Assembly: GCA_949130485.1 (NCBI GenBank)
Contig: OX422184.1
Location: forward strand, 17,422,324 to 17,486,323
Direction of reading: 5' to 3'
Source: Agelas oroides
Taxonomy: Eukaryota; Porifera; Demospongiae; Agelasida; Agelasidae
Length of the DNA: 64,000 nucleotides
The position numbers and the translations under genes are program-made. Positions within the stretch are counted from its first letter, which is position 1. Each line of letters opens with the position of its first letter. Shown piece by piece: positions 52,215 through 63,463 of the stretch. The notes under the pieces are model-generated. The model saw only the letters and a program-made list of their open reading frames with translations, ran no database searches and was not told where the DNA came from.

Positions 52215-53477
52215 TTGCTAGAAGTGATGACATCACCTAACAATACTGACATGTGTGCATGGAAGAGATCACATAGCTAATATTACTCACAGTGGTGTGA
52301 TGAATCATAACATAGGCATAGGAAAGACTTTTTGATTAGAGGGGCACAGTTTGAAACTACACATAGAGTAGTGAGCAATTTATATAACAATTTATGAAAA
52401 CTTGGGGGGGCACATGCCCCCGGTGCCCCCCCCCCCCCGGAAGGTGTCAGATTGTGATTTCATCAGGAAGTAGCAGAAACAAGATGCCAAGTTGTGGTGA
52501 AACACTGTGTATTGATCTTAGCTAACATGCTTACACACAGGTTGTATTAAACACAATGCAATGCGTCTTCTATGCTGATCTGGCAAAATTTACTGAGGTC
52601 TACAATAGTACCATTGAAAGGTATATATAATATTTGGCAGTCATGTGTAGAAATCTAAGATTATTCCGTCACGTATATCTGCTAAGTGCAGGGTGAGAGT
52701 CGCATTACATCACACTTACATCACATTGCAACAAGTGATATCGTGTATCGCCAGACTTCGGACCAGGCTCAAGCTAGGCAAGGAGTGCAAGACAAAGGTA
52801 TTCGTCACTTTTTAAAACAGAATAAAAAAAGGAGTAAATCCGTTTCCCATCCCTAGCCCTAACCCTAACCTGTGCACTAATCCCTAACCGTTAGACCACA
52901 TGCAACTTAGAACGACCATGTACCTTGCAAACGTCATGCAAGTGCCGTACTACACTACGCATGCACAATGCAACTCAAGCATGATGTAATGCGACTTTTA
53001 GCATGAACCTATTTGGTTCACATCACCAGCTTCGAAACGTCATATTGCTGAACTTCCGTTAACTCATTAGATGTTCACACATCTAAGAACTGTGTATGAG
53101 CACGCATCTAAGAACTGTGTATGAGCTCCGTCCTTTACGGAAGTTCAGCGGTACGGTGTTTCAAACACGGCAATGCGATACACGACAGAATACCCTTTGA
53201 TTTCTACACGGGACCTTAAACACCACACTAGGATATGTTGCTCCTATTTATATTACTACTGCAAAGCTACATACAGCAAAAATAATAATGTAGAATGAAC
53301 GTGCAGTGAAAACAAACACAACTATGTACTAAGTAAAACATAAACAGAAACCCATGATATATTCATGCATCACATGATTGGCTATAATCTATTGTATGAA
53401 TATCATGCAAACACTTCCTTACACTCATATGAGTTGCTATGCACACTGAATGCATCTTATATGTATTAACAATAATC
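52215..53477. repeat. Duplicated 3' flank of EGF/propeller copy D with two insertions
   Basis: Homologous to 35155-35760. The first insertion (about 52315-52437) ends in a GGGGGGGCACATGCCCCC hairpin. The second (about 52640-53220) has inverted ends GTGTAGAAATC.AAG...TATTC.GTC and contains a CCCTAACCCTAACC telomere-like tract and a CTGAACTTCCGTAA / TTACGGAAGTTCAG hairpin. Confidence 0.7.
52640..53220. mobile_element. TIR element inserted in the 3' flank of copy D
   Basis: The inverted ends (GTGTAGAAATCTAAGATTATTCCGTCACGTAT and its mirrored partner ending ATTTCTACACGGG) are absent from the homologous flank at 35460-35500. The right part is related to the intronic MITE at 21364-21535. Non-coding. 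Confidence 0.6.
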
Positions 53478-54661
53478 TCTCATCCAACAGGTTGCATCAG
53501 AGTCTAACCATGGCCCCAATGACACCCATTATCTGACAGCTTGTCAATAGATACAGTGGATACCCATCATGGTCTAAGAACAGCCCAGGAGATTGCCGAC
53601 AGACAAAGTAGCTGACAGAAGCAGATATCTGCCCATGTCATATTGGTCTCCCAGCTGTAGTCTGGTAGTAGAGTCCAGCTCAGTCCATCTTGACTGTATC
53701 CATAGGCACCACGTGTACTGTGGAATGGCTGTAGCTGACTATGAACTAGCATGTGATAGCCTCTTTTGGTTCTCCAAATGAAGGGACCCTCATTGCTCAT
53801 CACTTGTCCTGGAGTAACCAGAGATGGTGGCCAGCATCAGGAACCATCCATCCAAACACAGGCTCTTTGGAAACGATGGTATACGGACCAGACCAATGAG
53901 GAGCTGTAGCAATGGCAATCTTCTCTCTTGTTCCTCTTGATGGCGGTGTAGGACTCTGACATTGAACTACACGAAAGGCCATGATTACATCACCACTTGG
54001 AGTGAATGTTACAGAGGGACAGTTTGTCTGACATAACCAAGATTCTCTGTTGTCTGGTCCTGGCCAAGGGTTGAAAAGAATTTTTTCACTCCATGGACCG
54101 TAAACACTTGAACTCCATGCCATTGCTGTAACTTGATGACTGATGTTGTAACCGTAACACGCTGGTTGAAGACATTTCTCCGAGAGCAAGCCTGGAAGTT
54201 CACCTCCATCATACTTGATCATGTAGATGAGCGCAGTGCCGTCTGGAGCACGAATGGCATGAGCTTCATGACGGAACACGGGTAGAATGACTTGTGCAAA
54301 TTGAAACAGTCCCGCTGGAGATGGTCCCTCCAGACGTACAATGGCAGTGTTACAAGCATAATTATCAGATTCGTCTAGTGGTGGAGTAGTGAATCCCTTG
54401 GCTGTAAGAAAGGCGTGAAACAGACCATTCTCGTAGATGACATCGCCTCCCCAGGTCGGCCATGATACTGCCATTGTAGTAGCCGTGAGGCTCGTTTCGA
54501 CTTGGTGGCTTCAGTTTCAAGTGATTGCACTTCTCTCCCTGCCACCCTAGATCACAGATGCATTGTCCTTTCGTACAGATTCCATTGAGAGCACAATCCG
54601 TTTCGCTACCTTCTGTGCAGGCACTTGAAGCCTTTCTCACCACGATTGCCACTGAGTACAT
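53478..54661 (-). pseudogene. Broken EGF/propeller copy D
   Basis: About 95% identical by eye to the intact gene at 35761-36981. The N-terminal part (54661-54365) retains signal-like MYSVAIVVRKASSA and the EGF cysteines (CTEGSETDCALNGICTKGQC). Around 54462 a four-base insertion shifts the frame to 54474-53800 (GGDVIYENGLFHAF to FGWMVPD). A one-base deletion near 53834 and an insertion near 53622 shift it again, and about 14 bp are lost near 53545, removing the PVDEL region. Inactivation is recent, since almost every blade motif is still readable. The 5' flank matches 37590-37745 without the STPR insertion. Confidence 0.8.
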
Positions 54662-54830
54662 AAGTATACCACAGCCTCATGGTCTCACGCTGCTGGATGT
54701 GTCCCACAGCATGTGCATGGGTGGGGCTGGCTAGCAGGTAGTCTCGTCCCCAGACTCTACCGGGAGCTGAGTCGCGCGTGGGCTGGGTATGAGACTAGGC
54801 AGTAGGACTCAGTCTGGTGCTTGTGTCACT

Positions 54831-55846
54831 AAGTTCACCCAACTCCATCTGCATGGTGACATCACAAAATTTGTAATGTTATTCCTTGCGCATTGCGCGT
54901 GCAGATCGAAGATGGAACTGGATCCAGACATGCCCTAGAAGTTTTATCCCTTGTGAGGTTAACTTTCACTTACAGCTTGCTATAGTTTTACTGGTCATGG
55001 TTTTATACTTATATAGTAACTCTGTGAACTAAATGCAGCATGATTTCTGGACCTGAAGAGGTTCAGTACTTTTTTCATGCCTTTTTTCTAGCTTGTGAGC
55101 TGAATAAATACCTACAATGCAACAGCTAGCTAGCTGTAACTCCTGGTTATAGGAGTAACTCTACATGCTGTATGAGTTACTAGTCTAGTCTTTCACGCTC
55201 AGGTCTAGCTTCACCAGTCTAGTGAGCCATGTGCAGATTTTATAGTAAGTTCTAGTTTGCATGTGATGAACTAAATGTTTACCTACAATATGAGTACAAG
55301 AACAAAATTTGTGTGAGCATCTTGGGGTACGGTTTCACTTGACCACATTATTTTAAGATACTAGAAACTGGTCCCTCAGCAAGTCATGCAAAACAGTTGC
55401 TGGAAGGCATGCAGCAAAACAAGACACCAGAAAAAATCACAGAGTCTGTATTGTGTCCAAAGATGTTGTGCAACATTTTAACAAGAATGCTGAACTCTTC
55501 AGAGAAAACTGCTCTTGCAAACTGAATAATGCACAGTGCAATCTGTCGAAGTGTACTTCTCATTGCCATATTTTCAAAAAGCACAAATGTCTGATGTTCT
55601 GAGTGACATTTCTTGTCAAATGGAATGGTGCTTACTACACAAAGAATGTCATAATTGCATTTAAAAATCTTGATCTCAAAATGCCGACGGTTTGGTGCTT
55701 GTGCATCATGATTCACAAAAGATCAAGAAGGCCGTAAACTTTATTGGGCCAGTGGTAAGAAGGTACTAGACATATTCTCTATGATTGAATATATGACAAT
55801 CTGTCGCTTATGCCATGTTAACATAATTATGGCTTCTGCAATCTGA
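54831..55846. other. No recognisable gene
   Basis: A 110-codon minus-strand frame at 55384-55716 (containing EHQTFVLFENMAMRSTLRQI) looks mildly protein-like but has no recognisable domain, splice context or second copy. Confidence 0.4.
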
Positions 55847-56929
55847 TTGGAGCTCTCAAATTCGAGAGTGGCTCTGTCCCAAGTGACAAAAATGTTACTC
55901 AGAACTCCAGACCCTCTTTATACACATACGTGCATGTTTGGGCACAAGACTACTCCCAAATGTGTTACGCTGTTTCTGGTCTCTGCACCGAACTCTGTCC
56001 TCAATCTCCATCTGAGGCACTCTTGCTTACAGTCAAACTGAAAGAACATTCATCTTCTTTAAGTTTACCTTGCTCCTCCCTATCACAAAAGCCTCTCTGC
56101 TCCCAGGTTTCCATGACTGTGTTTTCGTTTGGGGTAAAGTGTGTGTCAAATTGCTTCACGGACAAACTAGTACAAGCCCGATACTAAGACACTTATCCTG
56201 GTTTCTATCCAACTGTTAAGGTGGCGGTAAAGTCTTTCGGCAGAGGGTAACGAAAACATAAACATGGGTTACAGTCAGGACCAGGGTTACTCCTAGTTTC
56301 AGGGTTAGGGTTTGCTTTAGGGCAATCTTGCTTTGTCTAATTTTAAAAAGTTTTTTAGTGGCTCATTAATATATTCATGAACCCAAAATTGCCACTCGAT
56401 GGACGCATCTACACACTCACTGTAGGTAGCGTCCTAACCACCAATGTATCTCAAATCAGTCTGTGCCAGCTTTTGTTCAGAGCTACTCTCAAAGTCAGGC
56501 TAGACTCATGTTTGTCACTACTCTTGGAATGGACAACTTTGACTGCACCTGAAAATGAATGCAAAATTCACAGCTTGTCTACGGGAGGGGCTCATTCACG
56601 AGTGGAAGCAAACATTACTAGCCCCACCTCTCCCCCTTATGTCGCTAAACAACTCACGGCTCTGTTCCACACACAACCACCGTTCAGCTCCCTTGGGTAC
56701 CAGAGCATAGCACCAACGACAAATTGCGTATTCTAGTTCAAGCCCAGCCCAGCACGGCCACAAGACATGGGCCTACTCAACAAACACAGTCTTGGCCACT
56801 GTGGTCTTTCTGCTGCTTCTAGACACAAGTTTGCTTTCACAAGCAGGCATTATGCACTACTCACAGCTACTGACACTACAGCACTCTACTAAACTCCTTT
56901 TTTGTGTTTTATTTTTATTTTTTTAAGTC
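55847..56929. other. Unclassified region with protein-like frames
   Basis: Plus-strand frames at 55847-56187 and 56377-56736 (for example VSQISLCQLLFRATLKVRL) could be remnants of a retroelement, since LINE 3' sequence follows at 56930. I recognise no motif. A TTAAGGTGGCGG terminus at 56216 and a TTAGGGTT tract at about 56300 are present. Confidence 0.35.
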
Positions 56930-57075
56930 GATCTAAGCTTATCTTCAAAGTTCCGACCACCACATGAGGGGTTCCGCCAGGCCACATCTTAACTAACTTA
57001 ATTATAAACTGATTATTGTATGTCAATGCCGACAGGAAATGGGGAAAATCCCCAATTTTACGGACAGTGAAGTTT
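56930..57075 (+). mobile_element. 3' end fragment of the second LINE family
   Basis: CTTATCTTCAAAGTTCCGAC, CACCACATGAGGGGTTCCGC and on to CCCCAATTTTACGGACAGTGA matches, inverted, the 3' untranslated end of the LINE at 44880-46735. The orientation here is plus. Confidence 0.7.
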
Positions 57076-57709
57076 CTGCTCTGGAAACAGCAAACCGCCA
57101 ACGATGCATGACTACATGCCCTGAGTTAGGCTTGCAGCCTAACTCATTTCCAGGCTCCACTAATAAATAGGCTTGCAATAAATCAAGTGAGGACACACTG
57201 AGAGTCTCAGAAGGAGGCTACACTTTGTCATAGTAACCCACAAAAACATGAGGAATCCTGTCTTACAACGGGTAGTCACTTATATGTCGCATGTAGAAGC
57301 ATTTGTAGAAGCGGATCAAAATTGAACCAAGCGATCAAAGCCCCCTTTGGTGGCCGATCAAGGGATCAAGAACTGCTAAAATCAATGGATCAAGAACACA
57401 TGGCTGCAATTTGACCTTTAACCCTTCAATATTAAAACACTGACTAAACCCGTTGGGGGGTTTTACACGAGTCCAGTATAAGCTACATAATTTTCTTGCT
57501 ATAAAATTAAGTTGCACAATCTCTTTGAACACAACACAGACTACCTGATGTCTTGTCCAACTGGTGTTTTGTTGCTGCATGCCCTCCAGCAACTCAAACT
57601 TGACTTGAGCAGCTAATGCTACATGTGCTACAAGTCTCTATGCACCTATCAATGTTATGCCCCACCTCCCCCCACCAGAGTGAGGTGGGGATAAGGGCGG
57701 GGATTTGAG
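57076..57709. other. No recognisable gene
   Basis: Contains repeated GGATCAA/CGATCAA motifs at 57312-57395. No coding support. Confidence 0.45.
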
Positions 57710-58400
57710 CAGTAGTCCTGTGCATCCCTGAAGATTGGTGTGACTTGGTGTCTGGAGGATATCACGAGGGACACCCCAGGATAGTCCAGGGACATCCCCA
57801 AATGCTGAAGTGACTTGGTGTCTGGAGGATCCCATGAGAAACATCCCAGGATAATCATGTGCACCCCTGAAGATTGGTGTCCGGAGGATCCCACAAAGGA
57901 CATCACAGGATAGTCCTGGGACATAACTACATGACAGGGTGACTTGGTGTCCGGAGGATCACACAAGGGACATCCCAGGATAGTCCTGCATACCTTGAAG
58001 TTTGGTGTGACTTGGTGTCCGGAGGATCCTACAAGTCACATCCCAGGACAGTCCTGCACATCCCTGAAGATTGGTGTGACTTGGTGTCCGTAGGATTCCA
58101 CAAAGGACATCGCAGGATAGGCCTGGGACATCCCTACATGACAAGGTGACTTGGTGTCCAGAGCATCCCACAAGGGACATATCAGGATAGTTCTGCACAT
58201 CCCAGAATACTGGTGTGACTTGGTGTCCGGAGGATCCTACAAGTGACATCCCATGCAGGACACTCCTGAGACATCCCTAAATGTTGGGGTGACTTGGTGT
58301 CTGGAGGATCCCACAAGGAACACCCCAAGGTAGTTCTGCACATCCCTGACTACTGGTGTGACTTGGTGTCTGGAGGATCCCACAAGGAACATACCAGGAC
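57710..58400. repeat. 70-bp satellite, cluster 4 (inverted)
   Basis: About ten diverged units in the same orientation as cluster 3 (CATCCCTGAAGATTGGTGTG, ACTTGGTGTC, GGAGGATCCCACAAGG). They end in the same GGAACATACCAGGACA...CCTTAATGGAGAC join to the EGF/propeller leader as cluster 3. Confidence 0.9.
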
Positions 58401-58885
58401 ATGCAGTCCTTAATGGAGACTGTGGTTAGCCAGCCCACCCACACAAACGGGATCGACCTTTACCATGCACAAGTGCATAGTATGGTAGGTATAACTGTGA
58501 GTATCGGTGTTGCAGTAACTATGATCATTCATTGTGAGAACGGCTTCAAGTGCCTGCGCAGAAGGTACTATAGCGAACAGGATTGTGCTCTCAATGGAAT
58601 CTGTACTAAAGGACAATACATCTGTGATCCATGTAGGATGACAGGGAGAGAAGTGCAATCACTTGAAACTGAAGCCACAAGTTGAAACGAGCCTCACAGC
58701 TAACTACAACGGCAGTATGCCGACCTGGGGAGGCGATGTCATCTATGAGAATAGTCTGTTTCATGCTTTTCTTACAGCCAAGAGATTCACTACTCCACCA
58801 CTAGACGAATCTATGCTTGCAACAATGCCATTGTACGTCTGGAGGGATCATATCCAGTGGGACTGTTTTAATTTGCATTGTGTCA
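58401..58885 (+). pseudogene. Broken EGF/propeller copy E, 5' part
   Basis: Leader ATGGAGACTGTGGTTAGCCAG, then a GTTGCAGTAACTATG signal-peptide region, EGF remains (GICTKGQYICDPC, one Cys changed to Tyr) and first-blade sequence MPTWGGDVIYENSLFHAFLT. It runs through a shortened version of the SDNYACN segment to VWRDHIQWDCFNLHC, where similarity stops. The 3' part resumes at about 62095, so about 3.2 kb of unrelated DNA split the copy. Frameshifted. Confidence 0.7.
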
Positions 58886-58966
58886 CCTTGCGTGGGTGGA
58901 TCAAAGAAGCCGCACGCACTTTAAGGAAGCAAGATCCCGCCTTGCCTGAGAACCGTGCTTTAACCA

Positions 58967-59036
58967 GGTGTGAAGGTGCTTTAACCAGGTGTGAAGGTGC
59001 TTTAACCAGGTGTGAAGAGTGCTTTAACTGGGTGTG
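58967..59036. repeat. Short tandem repeat (about 21 bp x 4)
   Basis: GTGCTTTAACCAGGTGTGAAG is repeated four times with small changes, at the edge of the DNA inserted into copy E. Confidence 0.85.
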
Positions 59037-59085
59037 AAAAGTACAATTAACCCAGCATTGCTTGTACATGGACAGTACAGTATAT

Positions 59086-59663
59086 ACAAGACTTAAAAAA
59101 CATTAAAAATGTAAAAAGATGTAGGGATGGCATGCCAAAAAGTATGCGAACAAGGTAGGGATAATGCATGAAAGCAAAGGTCAACATATTGGCAAAGCTC
59201 CATCCCTACATCTTTTTCACACTACAGTTAGACAGCGTGTTTGAGAGCTACTTGGTAGCTATCTGGTAGCTACGTACGAGGCAAACATACCAGACACAAA
59301 TGCTGGATCATACTCCTCGTTCCCAGGCCATGTGGGAGGAGCTAGGAAGGGGTCTGAGAACGAGGCTACAGGAGTAAAGTTGGTGAACTTGTAGCCTCGT
59401 TCCCAGGCCTTGAGGGAGGAACTAGGAAGTGGCCTGAGAACGAGGCTACAGCTATGAACTGCCAGTGAAGTTTGGAGTGAACTTGTGGTACGTTTCAGGA
59501 AGACCCCCATGCACTGTCTAACTGCAGTGTGAAAAAGATGTAGGGATGGAGCTTTGCCAATATGTTGACCTTTGCTTTCATGCATTATCCCTACCTTGTT
59601 CGCATACTTTTTGGCATGCCATCCCTACATCTTTTTACATTTTTAATGTTTTTTAAGTCTTGT
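59086..59663. repeat. Long inverted repeat (about 150-bp arms)
   Basis: 59086-59238 and 59512-59663 are near-perfect inverted copies (ACAAGACTTAAAAAACATTA, AAAAGATGTAGGGATGGCAT, CATCCCTACATCTTTTTCAC). Each arm itself is bounded by mirrored GATGTAGGGATGG ends, so it is an element duplicated head to head. The 270-bp loop contains two CTCGTTCCCAGGCC foldback units. Confidence 0.85.
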
Positions 59664-60238
59664 TTCTGTACTTTTTTTATTAATCTCAGTTACAGTTAGA
59701 CCTAAGCCTAAGAAGAATATTTCAAGTGTAACCACAACACCAGAACTTGAAGCGGCGTTGACAGTTTAGTAGTGATTCCAGTGTGACATCTGCCCTCCCT
59801 GGAGAAAAGTGTATGTGCAATATAGCCAGCTAGAACCTGATGAAGGGCCAACCACTCTCTGTACCAAACTTTGTGAAAACAATTTCATGATTCAGTTGTC
59901 AATCACATGACGACTGACCAGCTGCAGCACAGAAAACTATCATACTGACAACAGACCATTAGCTTTACAGTTCACTGAAGCTGTGAGTAGGCTAGTTTTA
60001 GTGTAGCTACAAGTAGGCAGCTGAATGCAGCGCCTTACCTACGTGGTGTTCATAAGCCTTGCCCAATGCCGCGGGGGGAAAAAACCGTGCCAACCATGCC
60101 CGCCCGCTCGCTTGTGTACTCTCGCTTCCAGACCAATGACCGTGGTCTTCGGTCTGGGAACGAGACTTCGTGTGCGCATGCGTACAAAATTATAAAATGG
60201 CGTCCTTCGCAACGGACAGCAGCCTCAGAGTGTTGTGA
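59664..60238. other. No recognisable gene upstream of the candidate exon
   Basis: Includes a GACCGTGGTCTTCGGTCTGGGAACGAGACT foldback-like segment at about 60138. A short upstream ATG frame (MASFATDSSLRVL) precedes the candidate start at 60239. Confidence 0.4.
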
Positions 60239-60337
60239 ATGGCTTTTGTTGACCAGGGTGAATTTGAGGCTATGAAGACGCTGAGTGGTTGGGAAGCTGA
60301 GCGCTGTGATGAGCATCCGTTTCGTGCTAAAATCAAG
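60239..60337 (+). CDS. Candidate first exon, function unknown
   Basis: ATG at 60239 opens a 33-codon frame (MAFVDQGEFEAMKTLSGW then EAERCDEHPFRAKIK) that ends exactly at a GTGAGT donor. The composition is protein-like and the donor strong, but no matching downstream exon is evident before the pseudogenes resume at 62.1 kb. It may be an isolated remnant or a TE-borne exon. Confidence 0.3.
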
Positions 60338-60902
60338 GTGAGTACTTGAGCCGTTTTCGAGTTATCATAATTTACAAAGTGGTCGGAACAAAGAAAGAAA
60401 GAAGAATAAGAAAAATGGCACTTTTGCTAGCGCACACTTTTGTGTTTAGCTGTCTTCCGCGTGGCTTTTGGCCACTTGTATGAGTCTTGCTGATCACAAA
60501 GGCACTCAAAGAGGAAGCCTGGGCGCTTAAATAAGCTTTTAGCGTGTTTGTGGTGAAGTTATACGGCTTTTGCTTAAGTATTGCATATATTGCGCGTCGG
60601 CGCCATCCCTACATAGAGAGTCTACCGACTCTCTGATGAAACATAGCTATATGACACGGAATGCATGCACGAAGCAGCAAGACAAAAAGAAAAAAGCAGC
60701 TTGCGTACTCCTAGAACAGCGCTCAATCGAGGCATATTCAAATTTGTTTGCAGCGCTACACAGCGGACTTTCGAACACTTTTTCGTTTCAACTACTCTTT
60801 TCTAAGCCTCGCAGAGAGAGCAGCAACGCTTTAAATACGCTAGAACTGCACACATTATTACGCCCAACCTAGCTACTCACGCTTACATGTATCATCCAAA
60901 TA

Positions 60903-61368
60903 AGGCCACTCCAAATGAGACTATAGTTTCCCGTCCTCCGCCCGCCCCCTCTGGAGACTATCGCGCCATTTGACTATTATGGCCATTATTATTCTAAATA
61001 CCCGAAATATTTCAAAATTATCTGCAGTGCCGTGTCGTCATCAACGTGCAACCATAGATAGTGTCTATGGTCTGGTGCAACTTACTGCTAGTGCGTAGTA
61101 CAGTAGCAAACGTACTAGACTCGTGTAAAAGCAGACATAACACCAACGTCGCCCGATTCAGTGGAACGCTAATAGTATGAACGTGTTCGACAGCTCCAGG
61201 ATGCGGACATTCCGACGCAGTTAATCCGGACATTGTTTCTCGCGCGAATTTTAACTCGTCGTGCTTATAATGAGATTCATAGTAATGGTTAATGGTAATG
61301 GACCGCCTGCCCGCATGTAAAATGAAAAAAGTCAGGACGGGAAACTAAAGTCTCATTTGGAGTGGCCT
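60903..61368. mobile_element. MITE with AGGCCACTCCAAATGAGACT TIRs
   Basis: AGGCCACTCCAAATGAGACT, ATAGTTTCCCGTCC at the left is mirrored by GGACGGGAAACTAAAGTCTC, ATTTGGAGTGGCCT at the right (about 35-bp TIRs), flanked by ATA on both sides. The interior is non-coding. Confidence 0.75.
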
Positions 61369-62094
61369 ATAGCTCGCTACAGTAAAAAAAATAAAATAAT
61401 AAAAATTGTATATAAAACAAAACAAAAAACACATATATATATATATATATACTCCACTTCACCCTTGTTTCTGTGGTAACGGGTGGGTATTATTTTCCAT
61501 ATACTGACAGGAAGTTGTAGATTCTGTAGATTCTGTTCCATATACCACAGGAAGTTGTAAAATGATGTTTCCTATAAGCTACCTTGTTTAGAGTGTAAAT
61601 TACTTTACATGTTTACTAATAACATACTTTGTTTACAGTGAAAACTACCATGTGTATTTACTAATAACTACAAGGACCAATCAGAGTGGAGAATATAACA
61701 GATAAACCACAGTAGACAGGGATTTATGGTCCATAAATCCCTGTCTACTGTGGTTTATCTATAACATATATATATTTTTGGGGGGTTTTTTTTACATGCG
61801 GTGAGCTGCGTAAAAAAAGTGATTTTACCTCGTTTGGGCCATAAAACTTACAGTTCTTTATTCCTGCTTGCGTTCTTCGATTTACGATGGCAGAATTTGT
61901 CATCGCTGAAAGCTGAACGGCCTAGCAGTGAGTAAATAACGCTACAGATTCAGCCACGGCAGCAACGCTCGATTTGAATTGAGAAGCCAGCTAAACACAT
62001 TTGCATGACGTCACGCTTGGCAACAACCGTGTTTGACGTCATTTGCTTAGCAACCGGTGACACAAAACACTTATATCACGCCTACTCGGGATGT
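61369..62094. other. No recognisable gene; simple repeats
   Basis: An (AT)n tract at 61434-61450 and a near-repeated TTCCATATAC..ACAGGAAGTTGTA motif at 61495-61560 are present, plus the palindrome listed separately. Confidence 0.5.
61700..61760. repeat. Perfect 61-bp palindrome
   Basis: AGATAAACCACAGTAGACAG, GGATTTATGG, then a single T, then the exact reverse complement: 30-bp arms with no mismatch. Confidence 0.95.
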
Positions 62095-62460
62095 ATTACG
62101 AAGCCATTCTATGGTCCATGGAGGGAGAAATTCCTTTTCAATGCTTGGCCAGGACCAGACAACAGAGAACGTTAGCTATGTCAGACGAACTGTCCCTTCT
62201 GTAACCTTTGCTTCAAGTGGTAATGTAATCATGGCATTTCATGGAGTTCAATGTCAGAGTCCTACACCGCCATCAAGATTGAGGAACAAGATTGCCATTG
62301 CTACAGGCCCTCATTGGTCTGGTCCGTACACCATCATTTCCAAAGAGCCAGTGTTTGGATGGATGGTTCCTGATGACTGGCCACCATCTCTGGTTACTCC
62401 AGGACAAGTGGTAAGCAAAGAGGCTATCACAGCTAGTTCATAGTCAGCTACAGCCATTCT
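62095..62460 (+). pseudogene. Broken EGF/propeller copy E, 3' part
   Basis: Resumes at the VYGPWSEK blade (CTATGGTCCATGGAGGGAGA) and is readable as MAFHGVQCQSPTPPSR, APHWSG-type GPHWSGPYTIISKEPVFGW and MVPDDWPPSLVTPGQVVS. It then ends in frameshifts and breaks off near 62460 like copy C (CTATTCGGAGCTAGCTGC shared). It completes the copy begun at 58401. Confidence 0.7.
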
Positions 62461-63130
62461 ATACAGTACATGTGGTGCTTATATAAGTCTCGGTTTCTAT
62501 TCGGAGCTAGCTGCTATGTAGTCACCATTCAGCCCCCACTTTCAACTGTCTTCCACTGTCACTGCACTTGAATAGCTTCAACTTTGTAGTACTCCTCAAG
62601 CTGGCAGTTTACTCCTGACTATATGTGCATCCAAGCAATGCTTGCTGGTCTCTTCAATGTTTTTGTCACCAATGCTGCAGCACAGTCCTGTCCTGCAAAC
62701 CTAAACTAAACTCTGAAGCTCAGATTGTTTTTTTTATGCTGACAGAATGTTGTCTCCAGAGGTACTTCAACCTATCCTTGTGGATACCAATTTAACATTC
62801 TTCAGAGAAGTTTTAAGATTTGATGATGCTGAGAATCATCAAGAGACTCAAAATGTATTTCAGTTCTTCAGTGAAGGGATTGGTCTGGACGTCTCGTGGT
62901 CTGAGCCTAATGACAAGGTGTACATTTCTTCCAAAATGCCACCTTTCAACCATTCAGGGCAGTCAGTGGTCCTACTGCAACCTTCAACCAGTGGCTTCTC
63001 ACTGGAAACATGATGCTTTACTGCAGCTGTTGGTGGATATCATGTCGACATTACTGGAGAGCAGACACTGAGAGAAACAGATGGTGAGAAGGAATCTAGG
63101 TCACTAACAGTAGAGTTCTGCATGGCATGA
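62461..63130 (+). pseudogene. Broken copy 2 of the unrecognised secreted family
   Basis: Same organisation as 41975-42645: MLAGLFNVFVTNAAAQSCPA, the shared stop after PANLN, and body VLQPILVDTNLTFFREVL, FDDAENHQETQNVFQFFSE and GIGLDVSWSEPNDKVY. It is interrupted by small indels (an extra T run near 62730; deletions after the GFSLET codons). It follows EGF/propeller copy E just as the 41.98-kb copy follows copy C. Confidence 0.75.
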
Positions 63131-63463
63131 AGTACAACAATTTGGACTATACATCTTGTTCTATGAGTTCTCTCATCCAACATTGGGAAGGATTCTGCTG
63201 TTGCACATGCATGCCTACTGACGAGAACTACACTTTGGTAGGTTCCCTGCCCACGCACTGACTGTCAAAAAGGACTACAACATGATAACAATTGCATCAG
63301 AAACCAAAACAATGGGGGAATTCAGTCTTTAATTTGTAGGTCTTCTAACAACTTGAAATAGCACAATCAGCCATGATCTTCATTTGCTTTGTTCAGATTA
63401 GCTTACTGTGTTATTATAGGCAGTTGACTGATCCAAGCAGACAGTTTAGTCCTACATTCAAGC

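Noticed and set aside
55384..55716. 110-codon minus-strand ORF
   Set aside because: No recognisable domain, no second copy and no splice signals; cannot be distinguished from chance.
57710..58400. CRISPR-like regularly spaced repeats
   Set aside because: The units are contiguous tandem 70-mers without unique spacers, in eukaryotic DNA.
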